NCBI RefSeq assembly: GCF_030067675.1
Contig: NZ_JASJEV010000011.1
Coordinates: forward strand, 49,467-113,466
Direction: 5' to 3'
From: Chelatococcus albus
GTDB taxonomy: Bacteria; Pseudomonadota; Alphaproteobacteria; Rhizobiales; Beijerinckiaceae
DNA: 64,000 nt
Shown here: one piece after another, positions 34,019 to 43,736 of the stretch
How the letters are laid out: each line of letters starts with the position of its first letter
How positions within the stretch are numbered: the stretch's first letter is position 1
Made by a program: the position numbers and the translations under genes
The notes under the pieces: generated by a model
The model's input: the letters and a program-made list of their open reading frames with translations, nothing else
Database searches by the model: none
Told to the model about the DNA's origin: nothing

Positions 34019-36115
34019 TTACCGGTCGGGCGAGCCGCGGCGCAAGTCGCTCTCGATGAGGAGGGCCGTGCGCTGGCCGAGGCGGTGACGATAGACCTGC
34101 AGGTTCTCCATCACCCGCTGCACGTAGTTGCGCGTCTCCGAGAAGGGGATTCGCTCCACCCAGTCGACGGGATCGACCTTGCCGGAGCGGGGGTCGCCGT
34201 AGGCGGCGATCCATTTCCGCACATTGGCGGAGCCCGCGTTATAGGCCGCGAAGGTGAGGATGTAGGAGCCCTTCCACTCCTCCACCAGCTCACCGAGGTG
34301 GGTCGCGCCGATCCTGGCGTTGTAGGACGGGTCGCTTGTCAGCTTGTTGACGTCGAAGCCGATGCCGAAACGGCTTGCCGTACGCTTGGCCGTGGCCGGC
34401 ATGAGCTGCATCAGGCCGCGCGCGCCCGCGCTCGACACGACCTTGGGGTCGAAGGCGCTCTCCTGGCGCGCGATGGCAAAGACCATCGGCTTCTCGACCG
34501 GCTCGCCCGCCGGCTGGAACGACGGCAGCCCCATGGTCGGGAAGGCCGCCGTGTCGAGGGGATAGCCACGCTGCACGGCCGTCTTGCCGACGAGGAGGAG
34601 GGCGCGGGCGTCCTTGAAGCCGACGGCGATATCCGCGAGTGCGTCGAGCTGGGCGGGCTCGGCGAGGCGCTGCGCCAGATCGGCGAAGAGCGGAATGGCG
34701 AGATCGCGCATGTCCGCCTGATAGGCGATGCGGATGGCGCGCACAGTCTCCAGCCGCTCAAGGGCGGCATTGGCCGCAGCCCCCGCGTCCGGCGCGCGGC
34801 GCAGGGGCACGTCACGCAGGCCGAGCCTCATGCGCGCGAGCTGCCCGTAGTAGGTCACGGCGTGCTTGGCCGCGCGCTCGTAGAAGTGCCGGGCGTCGCC
34901 GTTCTTCAGTTCCTCGGCGGCCCGCCCCTGCCAATAGGCAGCACGCGCCACCGAGATCGGCGTCTCGGCAAACTTCGCGGCGCTGGCGAAATGGCGCGCG
35001 GCGGTCGCAGGATCGTCGAGGAAGCGCAGTGCGATCCAGCCGGCATGGAATTCTGCCTCGATCCGGTTCGCATCGCTCTCGGCGGCATGGTCGCGCGCCA
35101 CGCGATAGGCGGCCCGTGCGTCGCCATCGTCGAGGAGCGCGCGCGCGATGATCCGCCGCTCGGTCCACCACTCGTCGCCGTCGACGAGGAGCTTGGCGTC
35201 GCGCGGCACATCCGCCAGCACCTTGGCCGCCTCCGCCGGCTTGTCCTGGCGGCGCAGGTATTGGGCCCGGGCGAAGAGGTAGGAGGGGTCGGAGCGAAGG
35301 CTCGCCGGCACCGCGTCGAGGGCGGCCGCAGCGTTGCCAGCCTTGCGGCCGACCGCGACACGCGCCTTGGCCAGAAGCACATGGTCCGGGCCGGCAAAGG
35401 CGGCGACGCGCAGCGCCGCCTCCCATTCTCCCTTGAAGAGAAGGCGCTCCATCCGCTGCCGATGGTCGGCGCGCGTGAGGACATTGCGGAACTCCTCCCG
35501 GATCCGATCCTCGAGCTCCTTGCCGAGGGCATCCTCGCGCCAGGCCTCGCGCACCAGGGCCGTGGCCTGGGATTCGACGCCCTGTTCCTTCAACGCGAGG
35601 GCGAGCGCCACCTTGCCCGCCGCGCTCACCGGCTTGTTGGCGGAGAGGTAGGAGCGTACGGTGGCGGCGGGCCGGGCCTCCTTCAGGAGCGCCTCCTCGG
35701 CGCGTCGCCGCGTCGTCGTCGCGGCCGGCCAGCCCGGATGCTCCCTGAGGAAGGTGGTGATGCGCGCAAAGCCGAGCGCCGCGCCGTTGTGGCGGATCGC
35801 GACCCATTCGAGCAGTCCGCGGGCGGCGGGATCGCGAATGGTCGCGGCGAGCTTGTCGCCCTCGACGATGTCGCCGTCCCGGTAACAGGCGATCGCCTGC
35901 TTGAGTTGCTCCATATCGAAGCTGCCGAGGCGCGCGCCGGAGGCATCGCGCGGGGCGCCGCCGTTGCGCTGCGGGAGTGAGCCCGTCACCTCATCGCTCT
36001 CCGCCGACGGAATGGCGCCCAGCGTCCAGCCCAGCCGCTCGCTCTCGGCGCAGGCGGTGACGACGGCCAGGGTCACGAACGCGGTGGACGCCAGCAGGCG
36101 CGTCAGCGGCTTCAT
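34019..36115 (-). CDS. Soluble-type lytic murein transglycosylase (Slt family)
   Basis: This is a 698-aa periplasmic enzyme that cleaves peptidoglycan glycan strands to 1,6-anhydro products. The N-terminus has a lipoprotein-like signal (TLAVVTAC), followed by a long helical superhelix (about residues 60-520) and a C-terminal SLT domain with the catalytic Glu in AIARQESAFDP, then GARGLMQLMPATA and AAYNAGSANV. AGGAG lies 8 nt before the ATG at 36115. It is divergent from dapA, a common arrangement in the order. Confidence 0.93.
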   Translation of the reverse strand: MKPLTRLLASTAFVTLAVVTACAESERLGWTLGAIPSAESDEVTGSLPQRNGGAPRDASGARLGSFDMEQLKQAIACYRDGDIVEGDKLAATIRDPAARGLLEWVAIRHNGAALGFARITTFLREHPGWPAATTTRRRAEEALLKEARPAATVRSYLSANKPVSAAGKVALALALKEQGVESQATALVREAWREDALGKELEDRIREEFRNVLTRADHRQRMERLLFKGEWEAALRVAAFAGPDHVLLAKARVAVGRKAGNAAAALDAVPASLRSDPSYLFARAQYLRRQDKPAEAAKVLADVPRDAKLLVDGDEWWTERRIIARALLDDGDARAAYRVARDHAAESDANRIEAEFHAGWIALRFLDDPATAARHFASAAKFAETPISVARAAYWQGRAAEELKNGDARHFYERAAKHAVTYYGQLARMRLGLRDVPLRRAPDAGAAANAALERLETVRAIRIAYQADMRDLAIPLFADLAQRLAEPAQLDALADIAVGFKDARALLLVGKTAVQRGYPLDTAAFPTMGLPSFQPAGEPVEKPMVFAIARQESAFDPKVVSSAGARGLMQLMPATAKRTASRFGIGFDVNKLTSDPSYNARIGATHLGELVEEWKGSYILTFAAYNAGSANVRKWIAAYGDPRSGKVDPVDWVERIPFSETRNYVQRVMENLQVYRHRLGQRTALLIESDLRRGSPDR

Positions 36116-36341
36116 CAGGCGTACTCCTGGAACACAAAAACAGTGGGGCATCAGCCTGCGAGCCTTCAGTCTCGGACCAATCCTGTTGAGGAAGTGCTAA
36201 CCAACGCCGGACGGCGTCGGACCCTTTGCGCTACGGTGCGCGAGCGGCTATGTGTTCCTTTCCCGTGCGGCCGCCCGGCCGGAAGCCACGATAACACGAT
36301 ACGACAGCGAGATCTCGCGGGACGCCGCGGGGAGCCAGAGC

Positions 36342-37235
36342 ATGACGACACACCGCCTCTTCAAGGGTTCCTTCACCGCCCTCGTGACGCCGTTCAGGAA
36401 CGGCGGACTCGACGAGGAGGCCTTCCGCGCCCATGTCGACTGGCAGATCGAGAACGGCACGCACGGCCTCGTACCCGTGGGCACAACCGGTGAGAGCCCG
36501 ACGCTGAGCCACGACGAGCACAAGAAGGTCGTGGAATGGTGCATCGCCGAGGCGAAGGGGCGCGCGCCCGTCATCGCCGGCGCCGGCTCGAACAATACGC
36601 ACGAGGCGATCGACCTCGCCCGCCACGCCGAGAAGGCGGGGGCGGATGCCGTGCTCGTCGTCACGCCCTATTACAACAAGCCGACGCAGGAGGGACTTTT
36701 CCAGCATTTCAAGGCGATCAACGACGCCGTCGGTATTCCGATCATCATCTACAACATTCCCGGCCGCTCGGTGATCGACATGTCGGTCGACACCATGGCG
36801 CGGCTCTACGAGCTGCCCAACGTCTCCGGCGTCAAGGACGCGACCGCGAACGTGGCGCGCGCCAGCCTGCAGCGTCAGGCGATGGGGCCCGATTTCAACC
36901 AGCTTTCGGGCGAAGATGCGACCGCGCTCGGCTTCATGGCGCACGGCGGCCATGGCTGCATCTCGGTGACGTCGAACGTCGCGCCGAAGCTGTGCTCGGA
37001 GTTCCAGAGGGCCTGCCTGAAGGGCGACTATGCCGTCGCACTCGCGATCCAGGACCGGCTGATGCCGCTGCACACGAGCCTCTTCCTGGAAACAAATCCC
37101 TCGCCCGCCAAATATGCGCTGTCGCTGCTCGGCCGCATGAGCGACGAGGTGCGTCTGCCGATGGTGCCAGTCTCCGAAGCGACGAAGAAGGCCGTGCGCG
37201 AGGCGATGATCCACGCCGGCCTCATCAACGGGTGA
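36342..37235 (+). CDS. dapA: 4-Hydroxy-tetrahydrodipicolinate synthase
   Basis: This is a 297-aa TIM-barrel enzyme that condenses aspartate semialdehyde with pyruvate, the first committed step to lysine and diaminopimelate. [10 protein letters not shown] holds the Thr/Thr pair of the active site, [10 protein letters not shown] the catalytic Tyr, and SGVKDAT the Schiff-base Lys. The ATG at 36342 follows GGGGAG and gives the family-typical [13 protein letters not shown] beginning; the open frame continues 30 codons upstream without homology. It lies 4 nt before smpB. Confidence 0.96.
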   Translation: MTTHRLFKGSFTALVTPFRNGGLDEEAFRAHVDWQIENGTHGLVPVGTTGESPTLSHDEHKKVVEWCIAEAKGRAPVIAGAGSNNTHEAIDLARHAEKAGADAVLVVTPYYNKPTQEGLFQHFKAINDAVGIPIIIYNIPGRSVIDMSVDTMARLYELPNVSGVKDATANVARASLQRQAMGPDFNQLSGEDATALGFMAHGGHGCISVTSNVAPKLCSEFQRACLKGDYAVALAIQDRLMPLHTSLFLETNPSPAKYALSLLGRMSDEVRLPMVPVSEATKKAVREAMIHAGLING

Positions 37236-37239
37236 CGTC

Positions 37240-37713
37240 ATGTCGGCTGGCGGCAAGGGGGCCGTCCGGGTCGTCGCCGACAACCGGAAGGCCCGTTTCA
37301 ACTACGAGATCGTGGAGACCTTCGAGGCGGGCCTTGCGCTGACGGGCACGGAGGTCAAATCGCTGCGCGAGGGCAAGGCGACCATTGGCGAATCCTACGC
37401 CGGACCCTCCGGCGAGGAGATCCTGCTGTTCAATGCCAATATCCCAGAATACCTGCAGGCGAACCGCTTCAACCACGAGCCGCGCCGGCCGCGCAAGCTC
37501 CTGCTGCACAGGCGCCAGATCAACAAGCTGATCGGCGCCACCCAGCGCGAGGGTTTCACCATCGTGCCGCTGCGGGTCTATTTCAACGAGCGCGGCCGCG
37601 CCAAGATCGAGATCGCACTGGCGCGCGGCAAGAAGCTTCACGACAAGCGCGAGACCGAGAAGAAGCGCAGCTGGGAGCGCGAGAAGTCGCGCCTGATGCG
37701 CGAGAAGGGCTGA
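37240..37713 (+). CDS. smpB: SsrA-binding protein
   Basis: This is a 157-aa SmpB, which binds tmRNA and rescues stalled ribosomes. The core [35 protein letters not shown] and [12 protein letters not shown] segments are present, as is the basic C-terminal tail [19 protein letters not shown] that enters the decoding centre. It follows dapA by 4 nt, so the two are one transcript, as in many alphaproteobacteria. The tmRNA gene is not in this window. Confidence 0.96.
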   Translation: MSAGGKGAVRVVADNRKARFNYEIVETFEAGLALTGTEVKSLREGKATIGESYAGPSGEEILLFNANIPEYLQANRFNHEPRRPRKLLLHRRQINKLIGATQREGFTIVPLRVYFNERGRAKIEIALARGKKLHDKRETEKKRSWEREKSRLMREKG

Positions 37714-37763
37714 GCCCTTCGCCCGGTCCGTGGCCGTGGGGTTCCGGTCGCGGGCCGGCCGTC

Positions 37764-38399
37764 CTAATTGGCAGCGCCGAGAAAGCTGCGCACCCGGGCA
37801 AAGACCGCCTTGAACATCGTGGGCGTCAGCACGCCCGTATTGGTGTTGTAGCGAGAGCAGTGGTAACTGCTGAAGAGGCGCACCCTGCCGATGTCGTGCT
37901 CGGCCCCGTGGCCGAAGACGACGCGCGAAGGGGTGCGGCCGAGCGCCCGTACCGTCGAGTCGTGGGCGATGCGCCCGAGGACGACGATGGCCCGCAGCTC
38001 GGGCAGGCGGGCGATGGTCTCGGCGAGAAACGACCGGCAGGCGACGATCTCCGCGCCGGTCGGCTTGTTTTCAGGCGGCACGCAGCGCACCGCGTTGGTC
38101 AGCATGGCGCCGGTCAGCTCGAGCCCGTCGTCGCGCGAGGCAGCGTAGGTGCCGCGAGCGAAGCCGAACTCGATCAGCGTTTCGTACAGGAGGTCGCCGG
38201 CATAGTCGCCCGTGAAGGGCCTGCCCGTGCAGTTGGCGCCGCGCAGGCCCGGCGCCAGCCCCACGATGAGCAGGCGGGCGTCGCCCGCACCGAAGGACGG
38301 GACGGGCGCGTTGTGCCAGCCCGGCTCGCGCGCGCGCCACGCCTCGCGGAAGGCGACGAGGCGCGGGCACGTCGGACAGTCGCGGCCGGGGTCGATCAT
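37764..38399 (-). CDS. Uracil-DNA glycosylase, family 5-like (UdgB)
   Basis: This is a 211-aa DNA-repair glycosylase. Motif GLAPGLRGANCTGRPFTGD near residues 47-65 is the family 5 active-site signature, and Cys8/Cys11 plus later Cys residues (RCVPP and ACRSF) suit a 4Fe-4S cluster. It removes uracil or related damaged bases. It converges with smpB and lies 27 nt downstream of the NYN-domain gene, probably in one transcript with it. Confidence 0.9.
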   Translation of the reverse strand: MIDPGRDCPTCPRLVAFREAWRAREPGWHNAPVPSFGAGDARLLIVGLAPGLRGANCTGRPFTGDYAGDLLYETLIEFGFARGTYAASRDDGLELTGAMLTNAVRCVPPENKPTGAEIVACRSFLAETIARLPELRAIVVLGRIAHDSTVRALGRTPSRVVFGHGAEHDIGRVRLFSSYHCSRYNTNTGVLTPTMFKAVFARVRSFLGAAN

Positions 38400-38426
38400 C
38401 GTGGACCTTCGATCGGCGACGGGCGA

Positions 38427-39110
38427 TCAGCCTTCGCTGGTATCGTCGTCGACCGCCGGGGAGGGCTGCCGGATTCCGTAGCGGCGTTCGAGTGCCGGTC
38501 CGCGCGGGCGCGGGCCTTCGTAGCGCTCGCCGCGCTCCTCGAAGCCGCCGGCCTGCATGCGCTGCTGCATGCGCTCGGCACGTTCCGCCGGATCGCGGCC
38601 GATCTTTGGAGCGAGCTGCATGATCTCCATGAACTCGTCGGCCTGCCGGCGCAACTCGTCGGCGATCATGGGCGGCTGGGTCGAGATGGTCGAGACCACC
38701 GACACGCGCACGCCGCGACGCTGCATGGCCTCGACGAGCGAGCGGAAGTCGCCGTCCCCGGAGAACAGGATCATCTCGTCGATGTAGGGGGCGAGCTCGA
38801 GCGCGTCGATGGCGAGCTCGATGTCCATGTTGCCCTTGACCTTCCGCCGGCCAGTGGAATCGACGAACTCCTTGGTCGGCTTGGTGACCACGCGGTAGCC
38901 GTTGTAATCGAGCCAGTCGATAAGCGGGCGGATCGAGGAATACTCCTGATCCTCTACCAGTGCCGTGTAATAGAACGCCCGAACGAGGCGGCCGCGTCCC
39001 TGGAACTCTTTGAGAAGCCGCTTGTAATCGATGTCGAACCCGAGCGTCTTGGTCGTGGCGTACAGGTTCGCTCCGTCGATGAACAGGGCGAGACGTTGCG
39101 GTTGTGTCAT
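38427..39110 (-). CDS. NYN-domain (LabA/DUF88-like) protein, putative RNase
   Basis: This is a 227-aa protein with an N-terminal NYN/PIN-like nuclease fold (about residues 5-165): FIDGANLY near 10-17, KGNMDIELAIDAL near 90, and FSGDGDFRSLVE near 115 supply the acidic metal-site residues. The C-terminus is charged and probably disordered. Relatives may degrade or process RNA. The ATG at 39110 overlaps the stop of a 7-codon frame (ATG at 39133, TAA at 39112-39110), which could couple translation; its own ribosome site is poor. Confidence 0.87.
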   Translation of the reverse strand: MTQPQRLALFIDGANLYATTKTLGFDIDYKRLLKEFQGRGRLVRAFYYTALVEDQEYSSIRPLIDWLDYNGYRVVTKPTKEFVDSTGRRKVKGNMDIELAIDALELAPYIDEMILFSGDGDFRSLVEAMQRRGVRVSVVSTISTQPPMIADELRRQADEFMEIMQLAPKIGRDPAERAERMQQRMQAGGFEERGERYEGPRPRGPALERRYGIRQPSPAVDDDTSEG

Positions 39111-39808
39111 TAGAACAGTACTCGGTTGCTCATTGCGGAATGGCCGCACCCTTGGCCGATGGAAGCTAGACGAAATCGGATCGAGCCGGTCGGTATTGGG
39201 GCACTACTACTATTGCCGACATCGGCCACAATTCGGCCCTGGACGTCTCGTGTGAGAAGTAGAGCGATCGTGTCGAGATCTCGTCAAGGATCGCAATGAG
39301 ACCCATCGCTTGATCTTTACCGAAGTTCACCAGCAAGGTTAACGGTGGCGAGATGTCGCGCGGATCGGGCGACCCCCATGGGAAGATCCGCGGTTATCCG
39401 GTCTGACGGGCGAAATTGCGGCTCACGGCGGGTGGCCGCGAAATCACGGCGCGACCCGGGGCCCCCGCCGGGACGGCGGTCGCGGCGCCCTGCCGCGGTC
39501 GGCTTCGGGGGCGCTGCCGGCGGCGCCGGTCGTGACGGAACCGCGACGGCGCTGCGCGCCATGCGGGCGGGAGGGAGCCGGTCATGGATGGCACCGACGG
39601 CGCGGAACTCGGCGAGAACGTCGTCAGGGGGAGCATGGAAGCTTTGCAGATTATCCCAACTCTAAGCTTCCTAGCCCAGGTATTCCGATTTGTCATTCCC
39701 GACGAGCCTGCTGCCGGCACATGAGTGGCCCGCAGCCATTGCCCATTCACCTCGGGCCTTTCCCCGTTGCCCTGCCATGTCGCGCAGCCAGCGACGATCC
39801 GGCACCGC
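39111..39808. other. Long intergenic region between NYN gene and (p)ppGpp synthetase gene
   Basis: Nearly 700 nt without a credible gene. The half next to the NYN gene (39150-39340) is less GC-rich and should contain its promoter. The central part (39420-39560) is very GC-rich with many short palindromes. Frames on both strands are Arg/Ala/Pro-rich shadows. A small RNA cannot be excluded, but I see no recognisable one. Confidence 0.45.
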
Positions 39809-42022
39809 TCAGCCCGTGACACGCTCCACCTTGCTGACGATCGGCTTGGCGCGCAGCTCGCCGATGATGGCGTTGAGGTGCTTCAGGTCCCACACCGAGA
39901 CGTCGATCGTCAGATCAGTGAAGTCCTGCGTGCGACGGCTCATGTTGATGTTGTCGATATTGCCGTCGTGCTCGGCGATCACCTGCGTGATCTGCGCGAG
40001 CGTGCCGGGCTCGTTGATCGATTCGAGAGCGATGCGTGCAGGGAATCGCTGCGGATTGGCGTCGTCGACGTCCCAGCGTACGTCGAGCCAGCGGTCGGGC
40101 TCGTTCTCGAAGGCGGCGAGAGCCGGCGACTGGATGGGATAGATGGTGATTCCCTCGCCGGGAGTGAGGATGCCGACGATGCGATCGCCCGGAACCGCGC
40201 CGCCCCGTGGCGCGAAGCGCACGGGCAGGTCGCTGTTGAGCCCGCGGATCGGAATGGCGCTGCGGCCTTCGGCCGGCGCACCGCTCTCCGGGACCTTGAA
40301 CTTGAAGCCGCCTCCCTTGACGCCGAACCAGCCCTGGCCGGTGGCGCCCTCGGCATTGGGCTTCTTCTCCTCCTTGAAATCGGGGTAGACGGCCTTCACC
40401 ACGTCTCCCGAGAACATCTCGCCGCGCCCCACCGCCGCGAGCACATCGTCGGTCGATGCCCGCGCGAGGCGGGGCAGGGCGGCCTTCAGCTTGTCGTCCG
40501 AGAAGGCCTTGGCGGCGCGCTCGAAGGCGCGCTCCAGGATCTGCCGGCCGAGGCCCGCATATTGCCGGCGCACGGCCGCGCGCGTCGCCCTGCGAATGGC
40601 GGCGCGTGCTTTGCCGGTGATGACGAGCGACTCCCAGGCTGCGGGCGGCACCTGCCCCTCGGCCCGCACGATCTCGACCTCGTCGCCGTTCTGCAGCTGG
40701 GAGAGCAGGGGGGCGATGCGCCCGTTGATCTTGCAGCCGACGGCGGTGTTGCCGACGTCGGTGTGCACGGCATAGGCGAAATCGATCGGCGTCGCGCCAC
40801 GCGGCAGGGCGATGAGGCGGCCCTTGGGCGTGAAGCAGAACACCTGGTCGTGGAAGAGCTCGAGCTTGGTGTGCTCGAGGAATTCCTCGGGGCTGTCGCC
40901 CTCGGCCAGGAGATCGACGGTGCGCCGCAGCCACTGGTAGGCGCGGCTTTCGTTGGCGAGCGTCGAACCGTCGCCGGTCCGCCCTTCCTTGTAAAGCGCG
41001 TGGGCGGCGATGCCGTATTCCGCGATATTGTCCATCTCCTCGGTGCGGATCTGCAGCTCGACGCGCTGGTGGCCCGGGCCGATCACCGTCGTGTGGATGG
41101 ACCGATAGTCGTTCTGTTTGGGCGTGGAGATGTAGTCCTTGTAGCGACCAGGCACCATCGGCCAGGTCGTGTGCACGACACCGAGTGCGCGGTAGCATTC
41201 GTCGACCGTCTTCACGATGACACGGAAGCCGAAGATGTCGGACAGCTGCTCGAAGGCGACGGACTTGCGCTCCATCTTGCGCCAGATGGAATAGGGCCGC
41301 TTCTGCCGTCCCCGCACCACGGCCTCGATGCCGCGCTCGGACAAGCGGGCGCTGAGGTCCTTCTTGATCTGTTCGATGAGGCGGCCGTTCTTGAGCGTCA
41401 CCTCCTCGAGGCGTTTGGTGATGGTCTCGTAGGCCTCGGGCTTGAAGTAGCGGAAGGACAGGTCCTCCAGCTCGTCCCGCATCTCCTGGATGCCCATGCG
41501 CCCGGCGAGCGGGGCGTAGATCTCCAGCGTCTCCTCGGCGATGCGCAGGCGTTTTTCGGGCGGCACGTAGTGCAGCGTGCGCATGTTGTGCAGCCGGTCC
41601 GCGAGCTTGACGAGCAGCACGCGCACATCGGCGGCGATAGCCAGCAGCAGCTTGCGGAAGTTCTCGCCCTGTGTCGCCTTCTTGGACACGAAGTCGAGCT
41701 TCTTGATCTTCGTCAGGCCGTCGACGAGCGCGCCGATCTCGGGGCCGAAGACGCGATCGATCTCCTCCCGCGTCGCCGCCGTGTCCTCGATGGTGTCGTG
41801 CAGCACGGCGGCCACGATGGTGGCGTCGTCGAGCTTGAGGTCGGTGAGGATCGCGGCGACTTCGAGGGGATGGGAGAAGAAGGGATCGCCCGACGCGCGC
41901 TTCTGCGACCCGTGCGCCTGCATGGCATAGACATAGGCGCGGTCGAGCAGGCCTTCATCCGCGTTGGGATCGTAGCTCTTGACCCGCTCGACGAGCTCGT
42001 ATTGCCGCATCATGGGGCGCAT
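39809..42022 (-). CDS. rsh: Bifunctional (p)ppGpp synthetase/hydrolase (RelA/SpoT family)
   Basis: This is a 737-aa stringent-response enzyme. Domains in order: HD hydrolase (HDTIEDT near residue 72), synthetase (YKDYISTPKQNDYRSIHTTV around 288-308), TGS (ITGKAR upstream region, LPRGATPIDFAYAVHTDVG), and a C-terminal ACT domain. Intact motifs in both catalytic domains indicate that it both makes and degrades the alarmone, as the single alphaproteobacterial Rsh does. Starts at 42022, 42013 or 42010 are possible; GGGAGG is best spaced for the first, though homologues usually begin MMRQYELVERV. It lies downstream of rpoZ. Confidence 0.95.
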   Translation of the reverse strand: MRPMMRQYELVERVKSYDPNADEGLLDRAYVYAMQAHGSQKRASGDPFFSHPLEVAAILTDLKLDDATIVAAVLHDTIEDTAATREEIDRVFGPEIGALVDGLTKIKKLDFVSKKATQGENFRKLLLAIAADVRVLLVKLADRLHNMRTLHYVPPEKRLRIAEETLEIYAPLAGRMGIQEMRDELEDLSFRYFKPEAYETITKRLEEVTLKNGRLIEQIKKDLSARLSERGIEAVVRGRQKRPYSIWRKMERKSVAFEQLSDIFGFRVIVKTVDECYRALGVVHTTWPMVPGRYKDYISTPKQNDYRSIHTTVIGPGHQRVELQIRTEEMDNIAEYGIAAHALYKEGRTGDGSTLANESRAYQWLRRTVDLLAEGDSPEEFLEHTKLELFHDQVFCFTPKGRLIALPRGATPIDFAYAVHTDVGNTAVGCKINGRIAPLLSQLQNGDEVEIVRAEGQVPPAAWESLVITGKARAAIRRATRAAVRRQYAGLGRQILERAFERAAKAFSDDKLKAALPRLARASTDDVLAAVGRGEMFSGDVVKAVYPDFKEEKKPNAEGATGQGWFGVKGGGFKFKVPESGAPAEGRSAIPIRGLNSDLPVRFAPRGGAVPGDRIVGILTPGEGITIYPIQSPALAAFENEPDRWLDVRWDVDDANPQRFPARIALESINEPGTLAQITQVIAEHDGNIDNINMSRRTQDFTDLTIDVSVWDLKHLNAIIGELRAKPIVSKVERVTG

Positions 42023-42127
42023 GGGCGGACGAAAGACCTCCCCTCTCGTGTTTCTGAAAATTTATCATGACGATAGGCTACGGCGGCAAGCTTCGGCACG
42101 GCGCCTTCGCGTCGCAGGGCCAATGCA

Positions 42128-42153
42128 AAAGCCCGGCACAAGGGCCGGGCTTT
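42128..42153. terminator. Bidirectional-type terminator between rpoZ and rsh
   Basis: AAAGCCCGGC-type arm (42128-42137) pairs with GCCGGGCTTT (42144-42153). On the minus strand it ends in TTTTGC and would end the rpoZ transcript, so rsh may depend on readthrough or its own promoter. Confidence 0.75.
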
Positions 42154-42203
42154 CTTCATAATCCCTCGCGGGAGCGCTGCAAGCAGGCAGTCCCGCCCGC
42201 GGC

Positions 42204-42593
42204 TCACTCCTCGTCGTCGCTCTCGGCCGGAGGCACGAGACCTTCGAGACCGCGCAGCAGGTCCTCCTCGCTCATGCGATCGAACTGCACCTCGCTGTCG
42301 TCGCTGCCGGCACCCTCCACGGTCGTGCCGATGAGCGGCACGGCGTCCGCCTCCGGCTCGTCGACCTCGACATATTTCTGCAGCGAATGGATGAAGTCTT
42401 CCTTGAGGTCCTCGGGCGTGATCGTCTGCTCGGCGATCTCGCGCAGGGCCACGACGGGGTTCTTGTCGCGGTCGCGCTCGACCGTGAGCTGCGAGCCCTG
42501 CGAAATCTGGCGAGCGCGATGGCTCGCGAGGAGCACGAGCTCGAAGCGGTTATCGACCTTGTCGATGCAATCTTCGACGGTGACGCGAGCCAT
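42204..42593 (-). CDS. rpoZ: RNA polymerase omega subunit
   Basis: This is a 129-aa omega subunit. The N-terminal [13 protein letters not shown] and [14 protein letters not shown] segments are invariant in the family and bind the beta' C-terminus. The acidic tail, rich in Asp/Glu, is typical for alphaproteobacteria. GGAGCCC precedes the ATG at 42593; a start 7 codons upstream is less likely. Placed directly upstream of rsh, the usual pairing, which is notable since omega helps RNA polymerase respond to ppGpp. Confidence 0.95.
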   Translation of the reverse strand: MARVTVEDCIDKVDNRFELVLLASHRARQISQGSQLTVERDRDKNPVVALREIAEQTITPEDLKEDFIHSLQKYVEVDEPEADAVPLIGTTVEGAGSDDSEVQFDRMSEEDLLRGLEGLVPPAESDDEE

Positions 42594-42765
42594 GGTGAGG
42601 GCTCCTTCTCGCACAGGCTGATTGTAACGGATTGAAGGGCGTGACTACACCGTGGCGCCGTCGAGCGCAAGCGTATCGGGGAGAACCGCGCCGGAATCGC
42701 GGCCCGCGCTTGACATGCCGCCCGGGTCCATGCACTGCGGCGCGACTTTTCGAACGGAGTTGTCG

Positions 42766-43722
42766 ATGTCCGTCGCATTCACCTTTCCGGGGCAGGGCAG
42801 CCAGGCCGTCGGCATGGGCAAGGCAATCGCCGAGGCGTTCCCGCAGGCGCGCGCCGTCTTCGCGGAGGTGGACGACGCCCTGTCGCAGAACCTGTCGCGG
42901 CTGATGTGGGAAGGGCCGGCCGAGGAACTGACGCTGACCGCCAATGCGCAACCGGCGCTCATGGCGGTGAGCCTCGCCGTGCTGCGCGTGCTCGAGGCGG
43001 AAGCAGGGCTTGATCTCGCGCGTGACGTCGCCTTCGTCGCCGGGCACTCGCTCGGTGAATATTCGGCCCTGGCGGCGGCGGGAACCTTCACCATTGCCGA
43101 TACGGCGCGCCTCCTGCGCATCCGCGGCGACGCCATGCAGAAGGCCGTGCCGGCCGGCGAGGGGGCGATGGCGGCCCTTCTCGGGCTCGAGTTCGAGGCC
43201 GCCGCCGAGGTCGCGGCGGAGGCTGCCCGCAGCGGCGCCGCCGGCGACATCTGCGAGGCAGCGAACGACAACGGCGGTGGCCAGGTCGTCGTCTCCGGCC
43301 ACAAGGCGGCGGTGGAGCGGGCCGTCGCGCTCGCGCCGCAGCGCGGTGCCAAGCGCGCGATCCTCCTGCCCGTGTCCGCGCCCTTCCATTGCGCCCTGAT
43401 GCAGCCGGCCGCGGAGGCCATGCGCGCCGCCCTCGCGGAGGTCGCGCTCGCAGCGCCCAAGGTGCCGGTGGTCGCAAACGTAGCGGCCAGTGCCATCAGC
43501 GACCCCGACGCCATCCGGGACAGCCTCGTGCGCCAGGTCACCGGTACGGTGCGCTGGCGCGAATGCGTCGCCTATATGGCGGATCAGGGCGTTGATTCAT
43601 TCTATGAGGTCGGGGCCGGCAAGGTCCTGACGGGGCTTGTGAAACGCATTGCCGTCGGCGCGCAGGGCATTGCCGTCGGCACGCCCGAGGATGTCGCCGC
43701 CTTCAAGGCGGCGCGCGCCTGA
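42766..43722 (+). CDS. fabD: Malonyl-CoA:ACP transacylase
   Basis: This is a 318-aa enzyme that loads malonyl groups onto ACP for fatty-acid synthesis. TFPGQGSQ is at residues 5-12, the nucleophile Ser95 in GHSLGEY, and the catalytic His in SAPFHCALM. GGAG precedes the ATG at 42766; the frame stays open upstream without homology. First gene of a fab cluster, 14 nt before fabG. Confidence 0.96.
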   Translation: MSVAFTFPGQGSQAVGMGKAIAEAFPQARAVFAEVDDALSQNLSRLMWEGPAEELTLTANAQPALMAVSLAVLRVLEAEAGLDLARDVAFVAGHSLGEYSALAAAGTFTIADTARLLRIRGDAMQKAVPAGEGAMAALLGLEFEAAAEVAAEAARSGAAGDICEAANDNGGGQVVVSGHKAAVERAVALAPQRGAKRAILLPVSAPFHCALMQPAAEAMRAALAEVALAAPKVPVVANVAASAISDPDAIRDSLVRQVTGTVRWRECVAYMADQGVDSFYEVGAGKVLTGLVKRIAVGAQGIAVGTPEDVAAFKAARA

Positions 43723-43736
43723 CAACGGAGGACTTC

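Noticed and set aside
39725..42070. 781-codon plus-strand open frame opposite the (p)ppGpp synthetase gene
   Set aside because: It is a mirror-frame shadow of an unambiguous gene.
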